Positions 9,355 to 17,947 of a DNA stretch of 64,000 nucleotides are shown here, in pieces (the first letter of the stretch is position 1; each line of letters starts with the position of its first letter). The stretch comes from Paenibacillus eucommiae. GTDB taxonomy: Bacteria > Bacillota > Bacilli > Paenibacillales > NBRC-103111. The notes beneath the pieces were generated by a model. It made no database searches and was not told the origin of the DNA. It saw only the letters and a list, made by a program, of their open reading frames with translations. Location of the stretch: NCBI RefSeq assembly GCF_017874215.1, contig NZ_JAGGLB010000013.1, positions 1 to 64,000 on the forward strand, in the 5' to 3' direction. A program made the position numbers and the translations under genes.

Positions 9355-10594
9355 CGACGATCACCTCCCGCTTCGGCCACTCGCTGCGCGGATGTGGCGC
9401 AGCACTGCAGCTGCAGCCCAGCGCCTGCAGCTGAGCAACGCCCTCGCGCTCCGCTGGCGAGAGGGCCAAACCAGCGTGCACGTAGACCACGTGCACACTT
9501 CGTCTCCTGCTCCGCGCCTCTGCGAGAGCGTGGAGCAGGGCAGGACCCAGCGTCGATGTGATGCACAGCATCGACGTATCGGGCGGCAAAGCCGCGGCCT
9601 CTTTCCTGACAAGGTCAGGAAAGGCTTCGGCGGCGTTGCCGCCCACGCTCGCGAGTACTTCGTACGCGAGCGTGGGATCTTGGCGAATCGCGGGGGCGAT
9701 TCGCTGGGCACTTGCGGAGCTGCTGGCGAAGCCGCAGCTCTCACGCGCGGCAGCGGCGGCTTCGAAGAAGGCCGCCGCCAGTGCGATGCCCTGCTCGAGC
9801 AGGGGCTGCGAAGCAGCCGCACCTGCGGAGCCGGGCGGGAATGCGGGCGCAGCGTCGAGCAGCAGCATGCACTTGGCCGCGGAGCTGCGCTCGGCCTCCT
9901 TCGTAATCAACCGCCCCAGTCTTGCGGTTGATTTCCAGTGAATGCGCTGCTGGGAATCGCCGCTCACATATTCCCTGATGCCGCCAACCGCATGTGCCGG
10001 CGCCCAATCAAGCTGCCGGCGCTGCTGCGCGGCAGCTCCATCTCCCGAAGCAAGGGGTATAGCGATGCGGCTGATTTCAGCAGGCTTCGGATACACCTTA
10101 AAAGAGTGAACGGCGTGCTCTGCGGAAGCCTTCCTTTTATTAACGGCAAATCCAAAAAGATCCCCGGTCACCGCCTCACCGCTGACCCAGGAGTATTTTC
10201 CACGACGCAAGCCTCTAATTTTGTAACCAATCGCAAGCGAGCGCTGAAACCACGGAAACTGTAGTGTGCTGTATTGCAGCAGCTCTCCACTCTCTTCATG
10301 CTTCCAAGTCTCTCTCCACACTAGCCAGACAAGCGGCAGCAGCGAGCGAAAAGTAACCTGCACCTTAACAAACATTTCATCACCAGCAGTGCCCACAGCG
10401 TTCAAAACCTTTCGCTGTGCCTGTAGCCGCAGCAAAGAGAACCACTGTAAACAAACAGCAGTGAGCATAATCACCAATAAGCATCCCAGAATGTAATAAG
10501 AAATAAATCCGCCTCTGGATACCGCCATCCATCCTACCAGCACACATCCGACAAGCAGCACGAGGCTTCTAGCCCCTATCTTTACAGCTACCAC
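9341..10594 (-). CDS. DUF58 domain protein
   Basis: A membrane-anchored DUF58 protein of about 417 residues, the usual partner of MoxR ATPases. Two hydrophobic helices lie at the N-terminus, followed by a beta-rich region and the family signature YVSGDSQQRIHWKSTARLG, then a von Willebrand-like C-terminal part. I chose GTG 10594, two bases after the moxR stop; a TTG at 10633 would give 13 more residues and overlap moxR. Neither has a strong ribosome site. The 3' third (about 9360-9960) is much richer in GC than its surroundings, giving long runs of Ala, Ser and Arg. Confidence 0.82.
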   Translation of the reverse strand: MVAVKIGARSLVLLVGCVLVGWMAVSRGGFISYYILGCLLVIMLTAVCLQWFSLLRLQAQRKVLNAVGTAGDEMFVKVQVTFRSLLPLVWLVWRETWKHEESGELLQYSTLQFPWFQRSLAIGYKIRGLRRGKYSWVSGEAVTGDLFGFAVNKRKASAEHAVHSFKVYPKPAEISRIAIPLASGDGAAAQQRRQLDWAPAHAVGGIREYVSGDSQQRIHWKSTARLGRLITKEAERSSAAKCMLLLDAAPAFPPGSAGAAASQPLLEQGIALAAAFFEAAAAARESCGFASSSASAQRIAPAIRQDPTLAYEVLASVGGNAAEAFPDLVRKEAAALPPDTSMLCITSTLGPALLHALAEARSRRRSVHVVYVHAGLALSPAEREGVAQLQALGCSCSAAPHPRSEWPKREVIVDADA

Positions 10595-10595
10595 G

Positions 10596-11573
10596 TTACT
10601 TACCCGAAGCAAAGCGCAGCAAAGGCACAGCAATGCCTGCTAATATATTAGCCAAAATATGTTCCGCTTTCCTTCCTGCCATTCTTGCTTGCGAAGAGAG
10701 GATCAGCCTATGCGCCAAAACCGGCACAACAAGCTCTTTAATATCGTCTGGAATCATATAGCTTCTGCCTTCCATCAACGCTCTGGCTTGAGCTGCGCGC
10801 ATCAGCGCATAGGATGCCCGTGGACTTGCACCAAGCAACAGTTCCCCATGTTCTCTTGTAGCTGCGGAAATACGCACAATGAACTCCATCAGCGTATCAT
10901 CGACATGAATCGCTTGGGCAGCGTTTTGCAATTGAATCCACTCATCCAGCAGAATAACTGGTTTTAGCAGCTCAAGCGAGGACTTGCGGAGCAGCCGATC
11001 CAGCATTTGCTTTTCCTGCACTGAATCAGGATATCCAAGCGTGAGCTTAACCATAAAACGGTCCAACTGAGCCTCAGGCAAACAAAAGGTCCCCTCATAG
11101 TCGAACGGATTTTGCGTGGCCAGCAGCACAAAGGCTTCCGGCAGGTCATGACTGACCCCGTCAACAGTGACGCGCTTTTCCTCCATAGCCTCCAGCAGCG
11201 CAGCTTGAGTCTTCGGTGAAGTACGGTTCAATTCATCCGCAAGCACGACCGCCGTAAACAAAGGACCAGGGCGAAACTCAAACTCTGCCGTTTTGGGATT
11301 GTAAATAGATACCCCTGTCACATCAGAGGGCAGAAGATCAGGTGTGCATTGAATTCTCTTAGACTCGCAGCCTATCGTCCTGGCAACAGCCCTTACGAGC
11401 ATGGTCTTCCCCACACCCGGCACATCCTCCAACAAAACATGACCGCCACAAAGCATCGCGATAAAAAGCTTCTCTATCGTCTCTCTTTTACCTACAATTA
11501 CTTTCTCTACATTGTTTACCATGCGTTCAATAATAGAAGCGGGATGGTCAAATAATCCGGCATATGGCTGCAT
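10596..11573 (-). CDS. MoxR-family AAA+ ATPase
   Basis: A 325-residue MoxR AAA+ ATPase, probably a chaperone for assembly or activation of its operon partners. It shows Walker A LLEDVPGVGKT (residues about 47-57), Walker B VVLADELNRT (about 110-119), the sensor LLATQNPFDYEGT and an arginine-finger region EAQLDRF. Start ATG 11573 follows AAGGAGG with a 10-nt spacer. It is the first gene of the moxR-DUF58-transglutaminase operon, a very common arrangement. Targets of such systems in this group are mostly uncharacterised. Confidence 0.93.
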   Translation of the reverse strand: MQPYAGLFDHPASIIERMVNNVEKVIVGKRETIEKLFIAMLCGGHVLLEDVPGVGKTMLVRAVARTIGCESKRIQCTPDLLPSDVTGVSIYNPKTAEFEFRPGPLFTAVVLADELNRTSPKTQAALLEAMEEKRVTVDGVSHDLPEAFVLLATQNPFDYEGTFCLPEAQLDRFMVKLTLGYPDSVQEKQMLDRLLRKSSLELLKPVILLDEWIQLQNAAQAIHVDDTLMEFIVRISAATREHGELLLGASPRASYALMRAAQARALMEGRSYMIPDDIKELVVPVLAHRLILSSQARMAGRKAEHILANILAGIAVPLLRFASGK

Positions 11574-11641
11574 ATTTATGTAGCCTCCTTATAAAGGTTA
11601 TGCCTCTAGTTTTTCCAGCCGTCTAGCATTTTAGACATAGT

Positions 11642-13624
11642 CTAGATAAAGAGATATTTTCGCATATCTATAGCAACCTCTTTCGGTCCATCTCCAGCAT
11701 TAAATCCGGTCACCTGACCACCCAGAAGTGCTAATGTACTAGTAAGCGGTACTTGCAGAACTCCCTCTATAAGATTTAATTCCGCTAAATAATAGACTTC
11801 TTTTGCAACGCCCATTTTATAGACTTGGATCGTTCGACTTGGCACATCAAATGAAATATCTGTCAACCCAAAATGCACCCATGCCGTCCGTTTCTCCTGC
11901 TCCCAAGACACTTCAGCACCCAGTCCTTCCATCAAAAAACGGAGCGAAAGCTGGATACGATCACCTTTAAGCTGATATTGATCCGGCTCCAGGATGAAGG
12001 ACTGATTAGCATAATTCCCAAGCTTTATAGTAAGCTGGCCGCCCTTGGCAACAGCTAGCGCCTGCTCCGATTCTTGAATCGCCAATCTGCCTTGCCAGGC
12101 CAGAAGCTCCTCACCGCTGCTATTTGACAGCCCCATCTCCGAGCTGATGAAAGCTTCACTTGCATAAGATTCGTCAGCAGATAGATTCCCTTCAAAAGCC
12201 AGCTTCTGCTGAGCTATCTGGACCTGTGCTTGCTGAGTTTGAGTTTTTTGAACCTGCGGCACCTGTTTAGCTTGCTGAGTTTGATTGGCTGCCTGAGTCT
12301 CTTGCTCTGTTTGTTTGGATTGCTTGGTTTGCTTGGTTTGCTTGGTTTGCTTGGCTTGCACTGTTTGCTTGGCTTGCTCCGCTTGCTTGATTTGCTTTGC
12401 TTGTTCTGCTTGCTTGGCTTGAACTTCCTTGGCCCGATCCTCCTCCACTGCCTCTATGACTTGCTTCGCGAGATGGGACTGTCCAGATTGCTGAGCGTGC
12501 TCAGACTGATATAGATGCGCATAGGCCGCCACTTCTGTTAGCAGCTCCTGAAAATGAGCGTAGCTCATAGTACGATTCCACTTACTCTTGCCAAGCGGGA
12601 ACTGTACGGGTTTCACCTCAGCAGACAGAGGGGCAAAAGCGTAGCCCTTATTTTTAAAATAACGAATAACTTCCGGCAGTGCCTCCAAAGTCGCTTCATG
12701 CCCGCTTCCATCGTGAAACAGGACAGTCATTTCATGCTTCAACGGCGCCTTTTTCACCTCTTCAATAATATCTCCCTTGGGTACATTCTTCTTCCTGGAG
12801 TCTCCGCTGTCCACATTCCAATCTACTACCGTGTAGCCCGCTTGATCCATGTAATAATAATAGTAAGCATCAAAATTCGTAAAGGTCCCGCCAGGCGCTC
12901 TAACCAAACGCGGCTTCACCCCGGCAGTGTCGTTCAAAATCTGTTCCGTCCGCTGAAGCTGCTCCCAAAAGCTTGAAAAATCACTATAAAGCTCTTTATA
13001 TATATGGTCATAGCTATGATTGCCAATTGTGTGTCCTTCATTAATAATCCTCCTGATCAATTCAGGATGCGCCTGAGCTTCTTTCCCAAGCACAAAAAAG
13101 GACGCTTTAATATTTTCCTTTTGCAGCAAATCCAGCACAGGCCCAGTCAGCTTACTCGGACCATCATCAAAGGTTAGATAAACGGTAGGCTTCTCAGGAA
13201 TCTTATAAGTCTTATCCTGCTGCTCCTGCTGCAATCCTTGACGCTTACCTTCATTAAGCAGCTTGAATGTCGCTTGATTTTTGGCATCTTGATTAACCGC
13301 TTGTTGATTACCTGCTTTTTCATCGATTACTTTTTGCTCGACTACTTTCTGATTGTTTGATTTCTGATTCTTTTCTTCCTGATTGCTTTCTTTCTGGTTG
13401 CTTTCTTTCTGATTGTTTCCTTTCTGGCTGCTTGCTTTTGGACTTCCCGCTTCTTGATTACCAGTTTTTTGTTGCAAAGAACTACCGGAAGCCTGCGAAT
13501 CCTCAGCATGAGTGAATGACGCCGGAGAAAAAAACACACTTACTTGCAGGAAAATGATCAGCATTAACGTAAAAGATAATCTAGCAGAAAATTTCTGTAA
13601 GGTTATAATTGGATAATTGCGCAT
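11642..13624 (-). CDS. Secreted polysaccharide deacetylase with copper-amine-oxidase-like C-terminal domain
   Basis: A 660-residue exported protein. It has an N-terminal signal peptide (hydrophobic residues about 15-35), a low-complexity tail of repeating NQK/SNQKE units (about 50-110), and a NodB deacetylase domain with TFDDGP (near 153), HTIGNHSYDH (near 198), RAPGGTF and VLFHDGSGH. A second Lys/Gln-rich repeat of KQTKQ units (about 400-470) follows, and finally a copper-amine-oxidase N-domain-like fold (about 540-655). NodB enzymes remove acetyl groups from peptidoglycan or chitin-type polymers and use a metal held by the Asp-His-His set seen here. Start ATG 13624 follows GGAGGG. It lies 68 nt upstream of moxR. 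Confidence 0.9.
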   Translation of the reverse strand: MRNYPIITLQKFSARLSFTLMLIIFLQVSVFFSPASFTHAEDSQASGSSLQQKTGNQEAGSPKASSQKGNNQKESNQKESNQEEKNQKSNNQKVVEQKVIDEKAGNQQAVNQDAKNQATFKLLNEGKRQGLQQEQQDKTYKIPEKPTVYLTFDDGPSKLTGPVLDLLQKENIKASFFVLGKEAQAHPELIRRIINEGHTIGNHSYDHIYKELYSDFSSFWEQLQRTEQILNDTAGVKPRLVRAPGGTFTNFDAYYYYYMDQAGYTVVDWNVDSGDSRKKNVPKGDIIEEVKKAPLKHEMTVLFHDGSGHEATLEALPEVIRYFKNKGYAFAPLSAEVKPVQFPLGKSKWNRTMSYAHFQELLTEVAAYAHLYQSEHAQQSGQSHLAKQVIEAVEEDRAKEVQAKQAEQAKQIKQAEQAKQTVQAKQTKQTKQTKQSKQTEQETQAANQTQQAKQVPQVQKTQTQQAQVQIAQQKLAFEGNLSADESYASEAFISSEMGLSNSSGEELLAWQGRLAIQESEQALAVAKGGQLTIKLGNYANQSFILEPDQYQLKGDRIQLSLRFLMEGLGAEVSWEQEKRTAWVHFGLTDISFDVPSRTIQVYKMGVAKEVYYLAELNLIEGVLQVPLTSTLALLGGQVTGFNAGDGPKEVAIDMRKYLFI

Positions 13625-13878
13625 GCAGATAATCCCTCCGGTTAATCTATCATTTTTTGACTACTAATAGAGTATATGAGAGAGATGCATAGAGTATGCC
13701 TAACCAAACGCTAAATATGAAAAAACTTACTAAACGAGAAACAGCCCTGAAGGAAAACCGCCGGAAGTGAGTTGAAAATAACAAATAGGGGCGTTTCTAT
13801 CATGGCTGGAGCTAAGAAAACAATTTAAAAATACGAGTTATAGCTGAAATACTATCAATATTGATCTGGAAGATTTTA

Positions 13879-14048
13879 TTATCGGCTGCCCACAATATAC
13901 AATAAAATCCAAAATAGAGAGCCAAACAACACAGAAGTAAGTAATATAAGCAACATGAAATCATTTTCTTTTTTGTGTATTAATTTATGAAGAGTGGTCA
14001 AAAACAATACATAAAAAGCACTCCCACCAACGCGAAGACAATGTCCAT
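13879..14048 (-). pseudogene. Small membrane protein gene, frameshifted in a T run
   Basis: On the minus strand an ATG at 14048 follows GGAGGAGGAACGAAAGGA and reads MDIVFALVGVLFMYCF before an immediate stop. Adding one T to the TTTTT run at about 14000-14004 continues the frame through LTTLHKLIHKKEND and a second hydrophobic segment, LLILLTSVLFGSLFWILLYI, to a stop at 13879. The restored protein would have about 57 residues with two membrane helices and a basic loop. I do not recognise the family. A sequencing error, a true disruption or programmed slippage are all possible. Confidence 0.5.
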
Positions 14049-14684
14049 TCCTTTCGTTCCTCCTCCAAATTCAAAAAAACTTATTGTATAAAACTATTTT
14101 TACATACTTTAGATTATAACCAAGTTATCTCATGTATCACAAACATATAGACAACTCGTTGTCAAAATCGTCCTCCCCCTTTCAACCTGGATGGTGGCCC
14201 GCAGTAAAAGCTGCGAAAGTGCAGTTTTTTCACCTAAAATCGGAAATTTACCTAGAATTGCTGCAATGGTGCAGGAAAATTACCACATGGAGCTCTCAAA
14301 CGGGCAAGAGACGGCAGAAAACCTGCAGATTCGCAGTAATTTACTTTATCAAGTTCATTTAGGTCCAAAAAAAATGCACATTTGCATTTCTTTCCTCCAT
14401 GGCAGGTTGTTCTCTTATTGGTTACGGACATGAGATACGCTATTTCACCATTTATCTCTTTTTCGCGAGAGTTACGGACATACATTCCGCTATTGACCCT
14501 AAATTCATGCTGTTGGCGCGGTTTCAGCGTCAATAACGTCTCTCAGGTCCGTAAGCATCGCAATAACCCCATGAATTACTAAAATAACGTCTCTGAGGTC
14601 CGTAACGTAAGGTCTGCACCTTTTCGTTTAGCACGAACACTCCACCGCTCCACCATCTTAAAGAAATACAATTACCTAACGCAT
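14049..14684. other. Long intergenic region with no convincing gene
   Basis: Between the small frameshifted gene and the dehydrogenase terminator I see only short unsupported frames without ribosome sites. The part from 14420 to 14610 holds a cluster of four inverted TTACGGAC units, described separately. The rest is ordinary A/T-rich spacer. Confidence 0.6.
14420..14610. repeat. Inverted TTACGGAC repeat cluster, copy 1
   Basis: Two forward units near 14422 and 14472 read roughly TTACGGACAT-AGA-CGCTATT. Two inverted units near 14531-14556 and 14583-14607 read AATAACGTCTC-AGGTCCGTAA. Forward and inverted units can pair into long hairpins. The same layout, two forward then two inverted units, recurs at 46845-47035, and a related form at 39595-39820. 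Confidence 0.7.
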
Positions 14685-14727
14685 AAAAAAAACCACTGCT
14701 CCAAAGAATTACCTTTGGTCAATGGTT
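14685..14727 (-). terminator. Terminator of the dehydrogenase gene
   Basis: On the minus strand AACCATTG...CAGTGGTT encloses a second stem, CCAAAG...CTTTGG, and is followed by TTTTTTTT. It lies about 50 nt downstream of the dehydrogenase stop at 14778. Confidence 0.75.
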
Positions 14728-14777
14728 ATACATGCAGATTCCTTAATTTAAGTCCTCAGCCGCTCAATCGCACCTTC

Positions 14778-15755
14778 TTATTTTATTCTTGTCCAATCAA
14801 ATACAATAAATAATTCCTGCCACGACCGGTTCACCAGCGCTTGATAAGTATCCTGAGCATCCCTTGGTGACACTTGCCGAATCAGGCCCTCCAGAGGGAT
14901 TTTTCCTTGTTGAAGCCACTTGGCCGCTGTTTGAAGGTTCGTAAAGATACTATGATGCTGGTGTTCATCTGTGAAAAATGGCATTTCCCACTCCCACCCG
15001 CTTCTTAGAACCGCATATTTGTGGAATACCTCCCATGTAATTTCATGGGCTGTATGATCGGTCCGCCGCTTCCAAGGCACTCCAACCATCACAACTTCTC
15101 CCCGTCTTCGCACAGCACGCAATCCATCAAGCAAGGCCGCCTCATGCCCTGAGCATTCCAAAACTAATGCAAAAGGCTCCAGCCTGTGCTTTTCATCAAA
15201 ATTAGAAACAGATTCATAGACCTCTATATTTCCCGATGCTTTCACTACTTTTAGACGCTCAACATCCGGGTCACAGACAGTGACTTCATAGCCTGCATTG
15301 CGGAAAATATGCGCGGCCAAGTAACCGACAGGTCCTGCACCCATGACCAATACTCGATCTCCGGGACGGGCATATGTGGTTATTAAGGTCGTCATGCTCA
15401 CCCCCATCAAGCGGGAAATCGTCCCTTTCCATGGCTCCAAGCCGGCAGGAAGCGGAAAAGACGCTGCTCCTTTGAGGATTTGGCGGGAACGATGGTTTCC
15501 CATTGCGAAGATCTGGTCTCCTGGCTTTACATGGGTAACCTGTTCACCAGCTTGTAATACTTTGCTGACTGTGGCATAGCCCGTTCCTTTAGGAAAAGGA
15601 GGTTCGCCCAAATATCCAGCGCTCAGCTCCGTACCAGGACTAATTAAAGAGTAAATCGTCTCTGCGACGATCTCATCAGGCCCCGGCTGCCCAACCGGAT
15701 CAACCTCCAGCAATTCAGCCTGGGCATAATCAGTAAAAGTTATGGCATAATTCAT
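14778..15755 (-). CDS. Medium-chain dehydrogenase/reductase-like protein
   Basis: A 325-residue medium-chain dehydrogenase with the cofactor-binding motif VMGAGPVGYLAA (residues about 136-147) followed by an acidic CDPD at the end of the next strand, which favours NAD(H). The N-terminal segment YSLISPGTELSAG has Ser where zinc-type alcohol dehydrogenases have their first catalytic Cys, and the four-cysteine structural zinc lobe is absent. It may therefore be zinc-independent. It lies 70 nt downstream of a sugar-isomerase-like gene on the same strand, and both are divergent from an AraC regulator. A polyol or sugar substrate is a guess from context. Confidence 0.82.
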   Translation of the reverse strand: MNYAITFTDYAQAELLEVDPVGQPGPDEIVAETIYSLISPGTELSAGYLGEPPFPKGTGYATVSKVLQAGEQVTHVKPGDQIFAMGNHRSRQILKGAASFPLPAGLEPWKGTISRLMGVSMTTLITTYARPGDRVLVMGAGPVGYLAAHIFRNAGYEVTVCDPDVERLKVVKASGNIEVYESVSNFDEKHRLEPFALVLECSGHEAALLDGLRAVRRRGEVVMVGVPWKRRTDHTAHEITWEVFHKYAVLRSGWEWEMPFFTDEHQHHSIFTNLQTAAKWLQQGKIPLEGLIRQVSPRDAQDTYQALVNRSWQELFIVFDWTRIK

Positions 15756-15825
15756 TCTAATTCACTCCTCAAAATGGGTGTAGGCAGCAAGCACTGGTTA
15801 ACAAGCATCGGATAGCTATCACCAG

Positions 15826-16656
15826 CTATTGTATAGAGATTCCAATCTCACTTGCAGTTTGCCGGATATATTGAGCTGCTAGCCCATACTCCTCATCACT
15901 GCTTAAATGCTCCAGCATCAGCGGGGTGTCCGGATCCAGACGGTTCATTTGCTGCAGAAAAACCTTATAATCCAATGCGCCAAGTCCAGGTCGGGCCTCA
16001 TCCAAATGTACAGTTAAACGGGAATCAAGGGTAATATCCTTGGCATGGCAGCTTTTGATGTAAGGGCCTAGCTTGTCAAAACATTCCTTCAGGAATGCCG
16101 CATTCTGAAAATATCGGGAAGGACTATTGATCATATTGACTGGATCCAAATGAACCGCAAATCCTTTGCGATCGATGGCATGGATTAATTTCAAATAATG
16201 ATCCGGTGAATCAGGAAAAATCCAGGGCATTGTCTCCAGCGTGTAGAACGTACGTGTAGGTTGAACGGCATCAATAATCGTACGGACGGTTTCCACGATA
16301 AGTGCGAAGGTATCCTCGGACAAATTGTCCGGATGGGGCCCGTCCCAGGTCTCACTTCGGGAGCCCGCTATATTCACACAGCATCTCGCTCCAATTCGTT
16401 CTGCGAACGCAAGCCTCTCCTGGCAACGTGCAATTGCCTCTCTGCGCTTTTTCTCATCGATATCAATAGGATTGCTCCAAGCACCAACCTCTGCAATGAG
16501 CAGATTATTCCGCTGTGCTTCCCGCAAATAATCCTCAACCTCTCCATTGCCCTCCTCCATACCATAGGCATTTGCCGCAGAATATCCAGCTTCCTTATGA
16601 AGCCGGACCCATTGCTCCGGATCGCTATTCAAAGAGATTAGTCCGCCAAGTCTCAT
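15826..16656 (-). CDS. Sugar phosphate isomerase/epimerase-like TIM-barrel protein
   Basis: A 276-residue protein of the AP-endonuclease-2/xylose-isomerase-like TIM-barrel superfamily. Metal-binding residues typical of the fold are visible as YTLETMPW (Glu), VHLDPVNM (Asp), KSCHAKDITL (His) and MLEHLSSDEEY (Glu). Members isomerise or epimerise keto-sugars or handle inositol derivatives; the substrate cannot be read here. It precedes the dehydrogenase on the same strand, so the two probably act on the same sugar, under the divergent AraC regulator. Confidence 0.85.
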   Translation of the reverse strand: MRLGGLISLNSDPEQWVRLHKEAGYSAANAYGMEEGNGEVEDYLREAQRNNLLIAEVGAWSNPIDIDEKKRREAIARCQERLAFAERIGARCCVNIAGSRSETWDGPHPDNLSEDTFALIVETVRTIIDAVQPTRTFYTLETMPWIFPDSPDHYLKLIHAIDRKGFAVHLDPVNMINSPSRYFQNAAFLKECFDKLGPYIKSCHAKDITLDSRLTVHLDEARPGLGALDYKVFLQQMNRLDPDTPLMLEHLSSDEEYGLAAQYIRQTASEIGISIQ

Positions 16657-16834
16657 TCGGTAATCACTCCTTCTGTAAGATTGAAATAAATATAAGCCCT
16701 CCGGGCATTATTTTGAATGTCTGCAAGTCGAAAAAATATATCTGATAGTCCAATTCTCATTTAAAGAATCGTTTCACGATGGTTGATTGTTTTGGTATTA
16801 TCGCTTTGCTACAATAGATGTGAACTCAACCCAT

Positions 16835-16966
16835 ATGCCGATTAATATGCTGGTCCATATGTTACTTCATATATTGATTCATGTATCGATTCATATGTGG
16901 ATTCACATGTTGATTCACATGTTGATTCATACGTGGATTCATACATCGGTTTATATATCCATAAAT
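16835..16966 (+). repeat. Eleven tandem 12-bp repeats upstream of the AraC gene
   Basis: Eleven diverged 12-bp units with consensus ATGTTGATTCAT run from 16835 to 16966. They stay in frame and would encode a tetrapeptide repeat of the type M/I-L/W-I-H. That open frame ends in a TGA overlapping the AraC start as ATGA. No ribosome site precedes the first in-frame ATG (16835), so a translated leader is possible but unproven. The rest of the 333-nt gap shows nothing else of note. Confidence 0.85.
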
Positions 16967-16989
16967 TTATCGAAGCAACAGGAAGGTGA

Positions 16990-17868
16990 ATGAATATGTA
17001 TCCATGGGGGGATTATCCTGATCATGTGATTAAGCTTGATTTTTTAGATGTGGGAACAGGTCAAATACACAGCGGCTATATCCATGAGAAAACCGTCCCT
17101 TTTGTCATCCTTGCCCAAGCAACTTCAGGGGTTTATGAGGTTACGTCACCTTTGGGAACAGTCATTGCTGCTGAGGGAGAGGTTTTTCTGACTCCTGCAA
17201 ATATCCCGCTTAAAATATTACATACCAACACACCCTCTACCACCCTTATGACTTACCGGTTTATCCATATTAATTTCACATTATTTGAATCCATTGATAT
17301 TTTCTCTATTTTCTCTCTCCCTCTAAAAACTACCAAAGAAAAAGGCCGGCAGATCGGAGAGATGATCGACGAATTATATCGTTTGAAAGTGGAAAACACA
17401 GGAAATACTACAAAATCTCCACTATCGATCATTGTAAAATCCAATGAAATTGCCTATCGGCTATTAAATGTTTTGCTGGAAATATCGAAGCCGCTAGAAG
17501 AAAGTCTATTTGATCTGCAAGCCTATCAAGCTGTCGCCCCCGTCATTATGTACATCAGAGAACATATAGGCGAGCCTATTACCTTAGGGGATTTAATGCG
17601 GCAGCTGCCACTGTCACGCTCTTCTTTTTTCCAAATATTCAAGCAGCACTTCAACAAAACTCCGATGGATTATGTAAAATTCGTCAGACTCAATGAAGGT
17701 TACCGCAAGCTGTGCAGTACAGAGAAATCGGTCGCAAAAATTGCCGAAGAAACCGGCTTCAGCAATCCGTTTCATTTCAGCAGGGAATTCAAAAAAAGTT
17801 TTCAAAAATCCCCCTTGCAAATTCGCAGCATGCATAAAGAGCTATTTGGCAGCATACACAGCTTTTAG
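16990..17868 (+). CDS. AraC-family transcriptional regulator
   Basis: A 292-residue regulator. The N-terminal half (residues about 15-120) is a cupin-like sensor. The C-terminal half carries two helix-turn-helix units: LGDLMRQLPLSRSSFFQIFKQ (about 198-218) and VAKIAEETGFSNPFHFSREF (about 246-265), which end in the classical FKKSFQKSP pattern. ATG 16990 follows CAGGAAGGTGA. It is divergent from the sugar-isomerase and dehydrogenase pair and probably activates it when a sugar is bound. Confidence 0.9.
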   Translation: MNMYPWGDYPDHVIKLDFLDVGTGQIHSGYIHEKTVPFVILAQATSGVYEVTSPLGTVIAAEGEVFLTPANIPLKILHTNTPSTTLMTYRFIHINFTLFESIDIFSIFSLPLKTTKEKGRQIGEMIDELYRLKVENTGNTTKSPLSIIVKSNEIAYRLLNVLLEISKPLEESLFDLQAYQAVAPVIMYIREHIGEPITLGDLMRQLPLSRSSFFQIFKQHFNKTPMDYVKFVRLNEGYRKLCSTEKSVAKIAEETGFSNPFHFSREFKKSFQKSPLQIRSMHKELFGSIHSF

Positions 17869-17888
17869 ACAAGCTATTTTGTTCATCT

Positions 17889-17916
17889 TTGCTGACTATC
17901 CGTTGTGTTGTATACT
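17889..17916 (+). promoter_or_regulatory. Probable promoter of the yidC unit
   Basis: TTGCTG (17889-17894), a 16-nt spacer and TATACT (17911-17916) lie about 30 nt ahead of a GGAGGGAGGTG ribosome site. It would drive the small membrane frame and yidC. Confidence 0.45.
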
Positions 17917-17947
17917 TGAAAGTAACTTTATTGGAGGGAGGTGTGAA

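Noticed and set aside
9328..9950. Several overlapping open frames on both strands in the GC-rich part of the DUF58 gene
   Set aside because: High GC removes stop codons in all frames; only the DUF58 frame shows conserved sequence and operon context.
16787..16834. TTG start for the repeat peptide upstream of AraC
   Set aside because: No ribosome site precedes it, so I report the repeat but not a gene.
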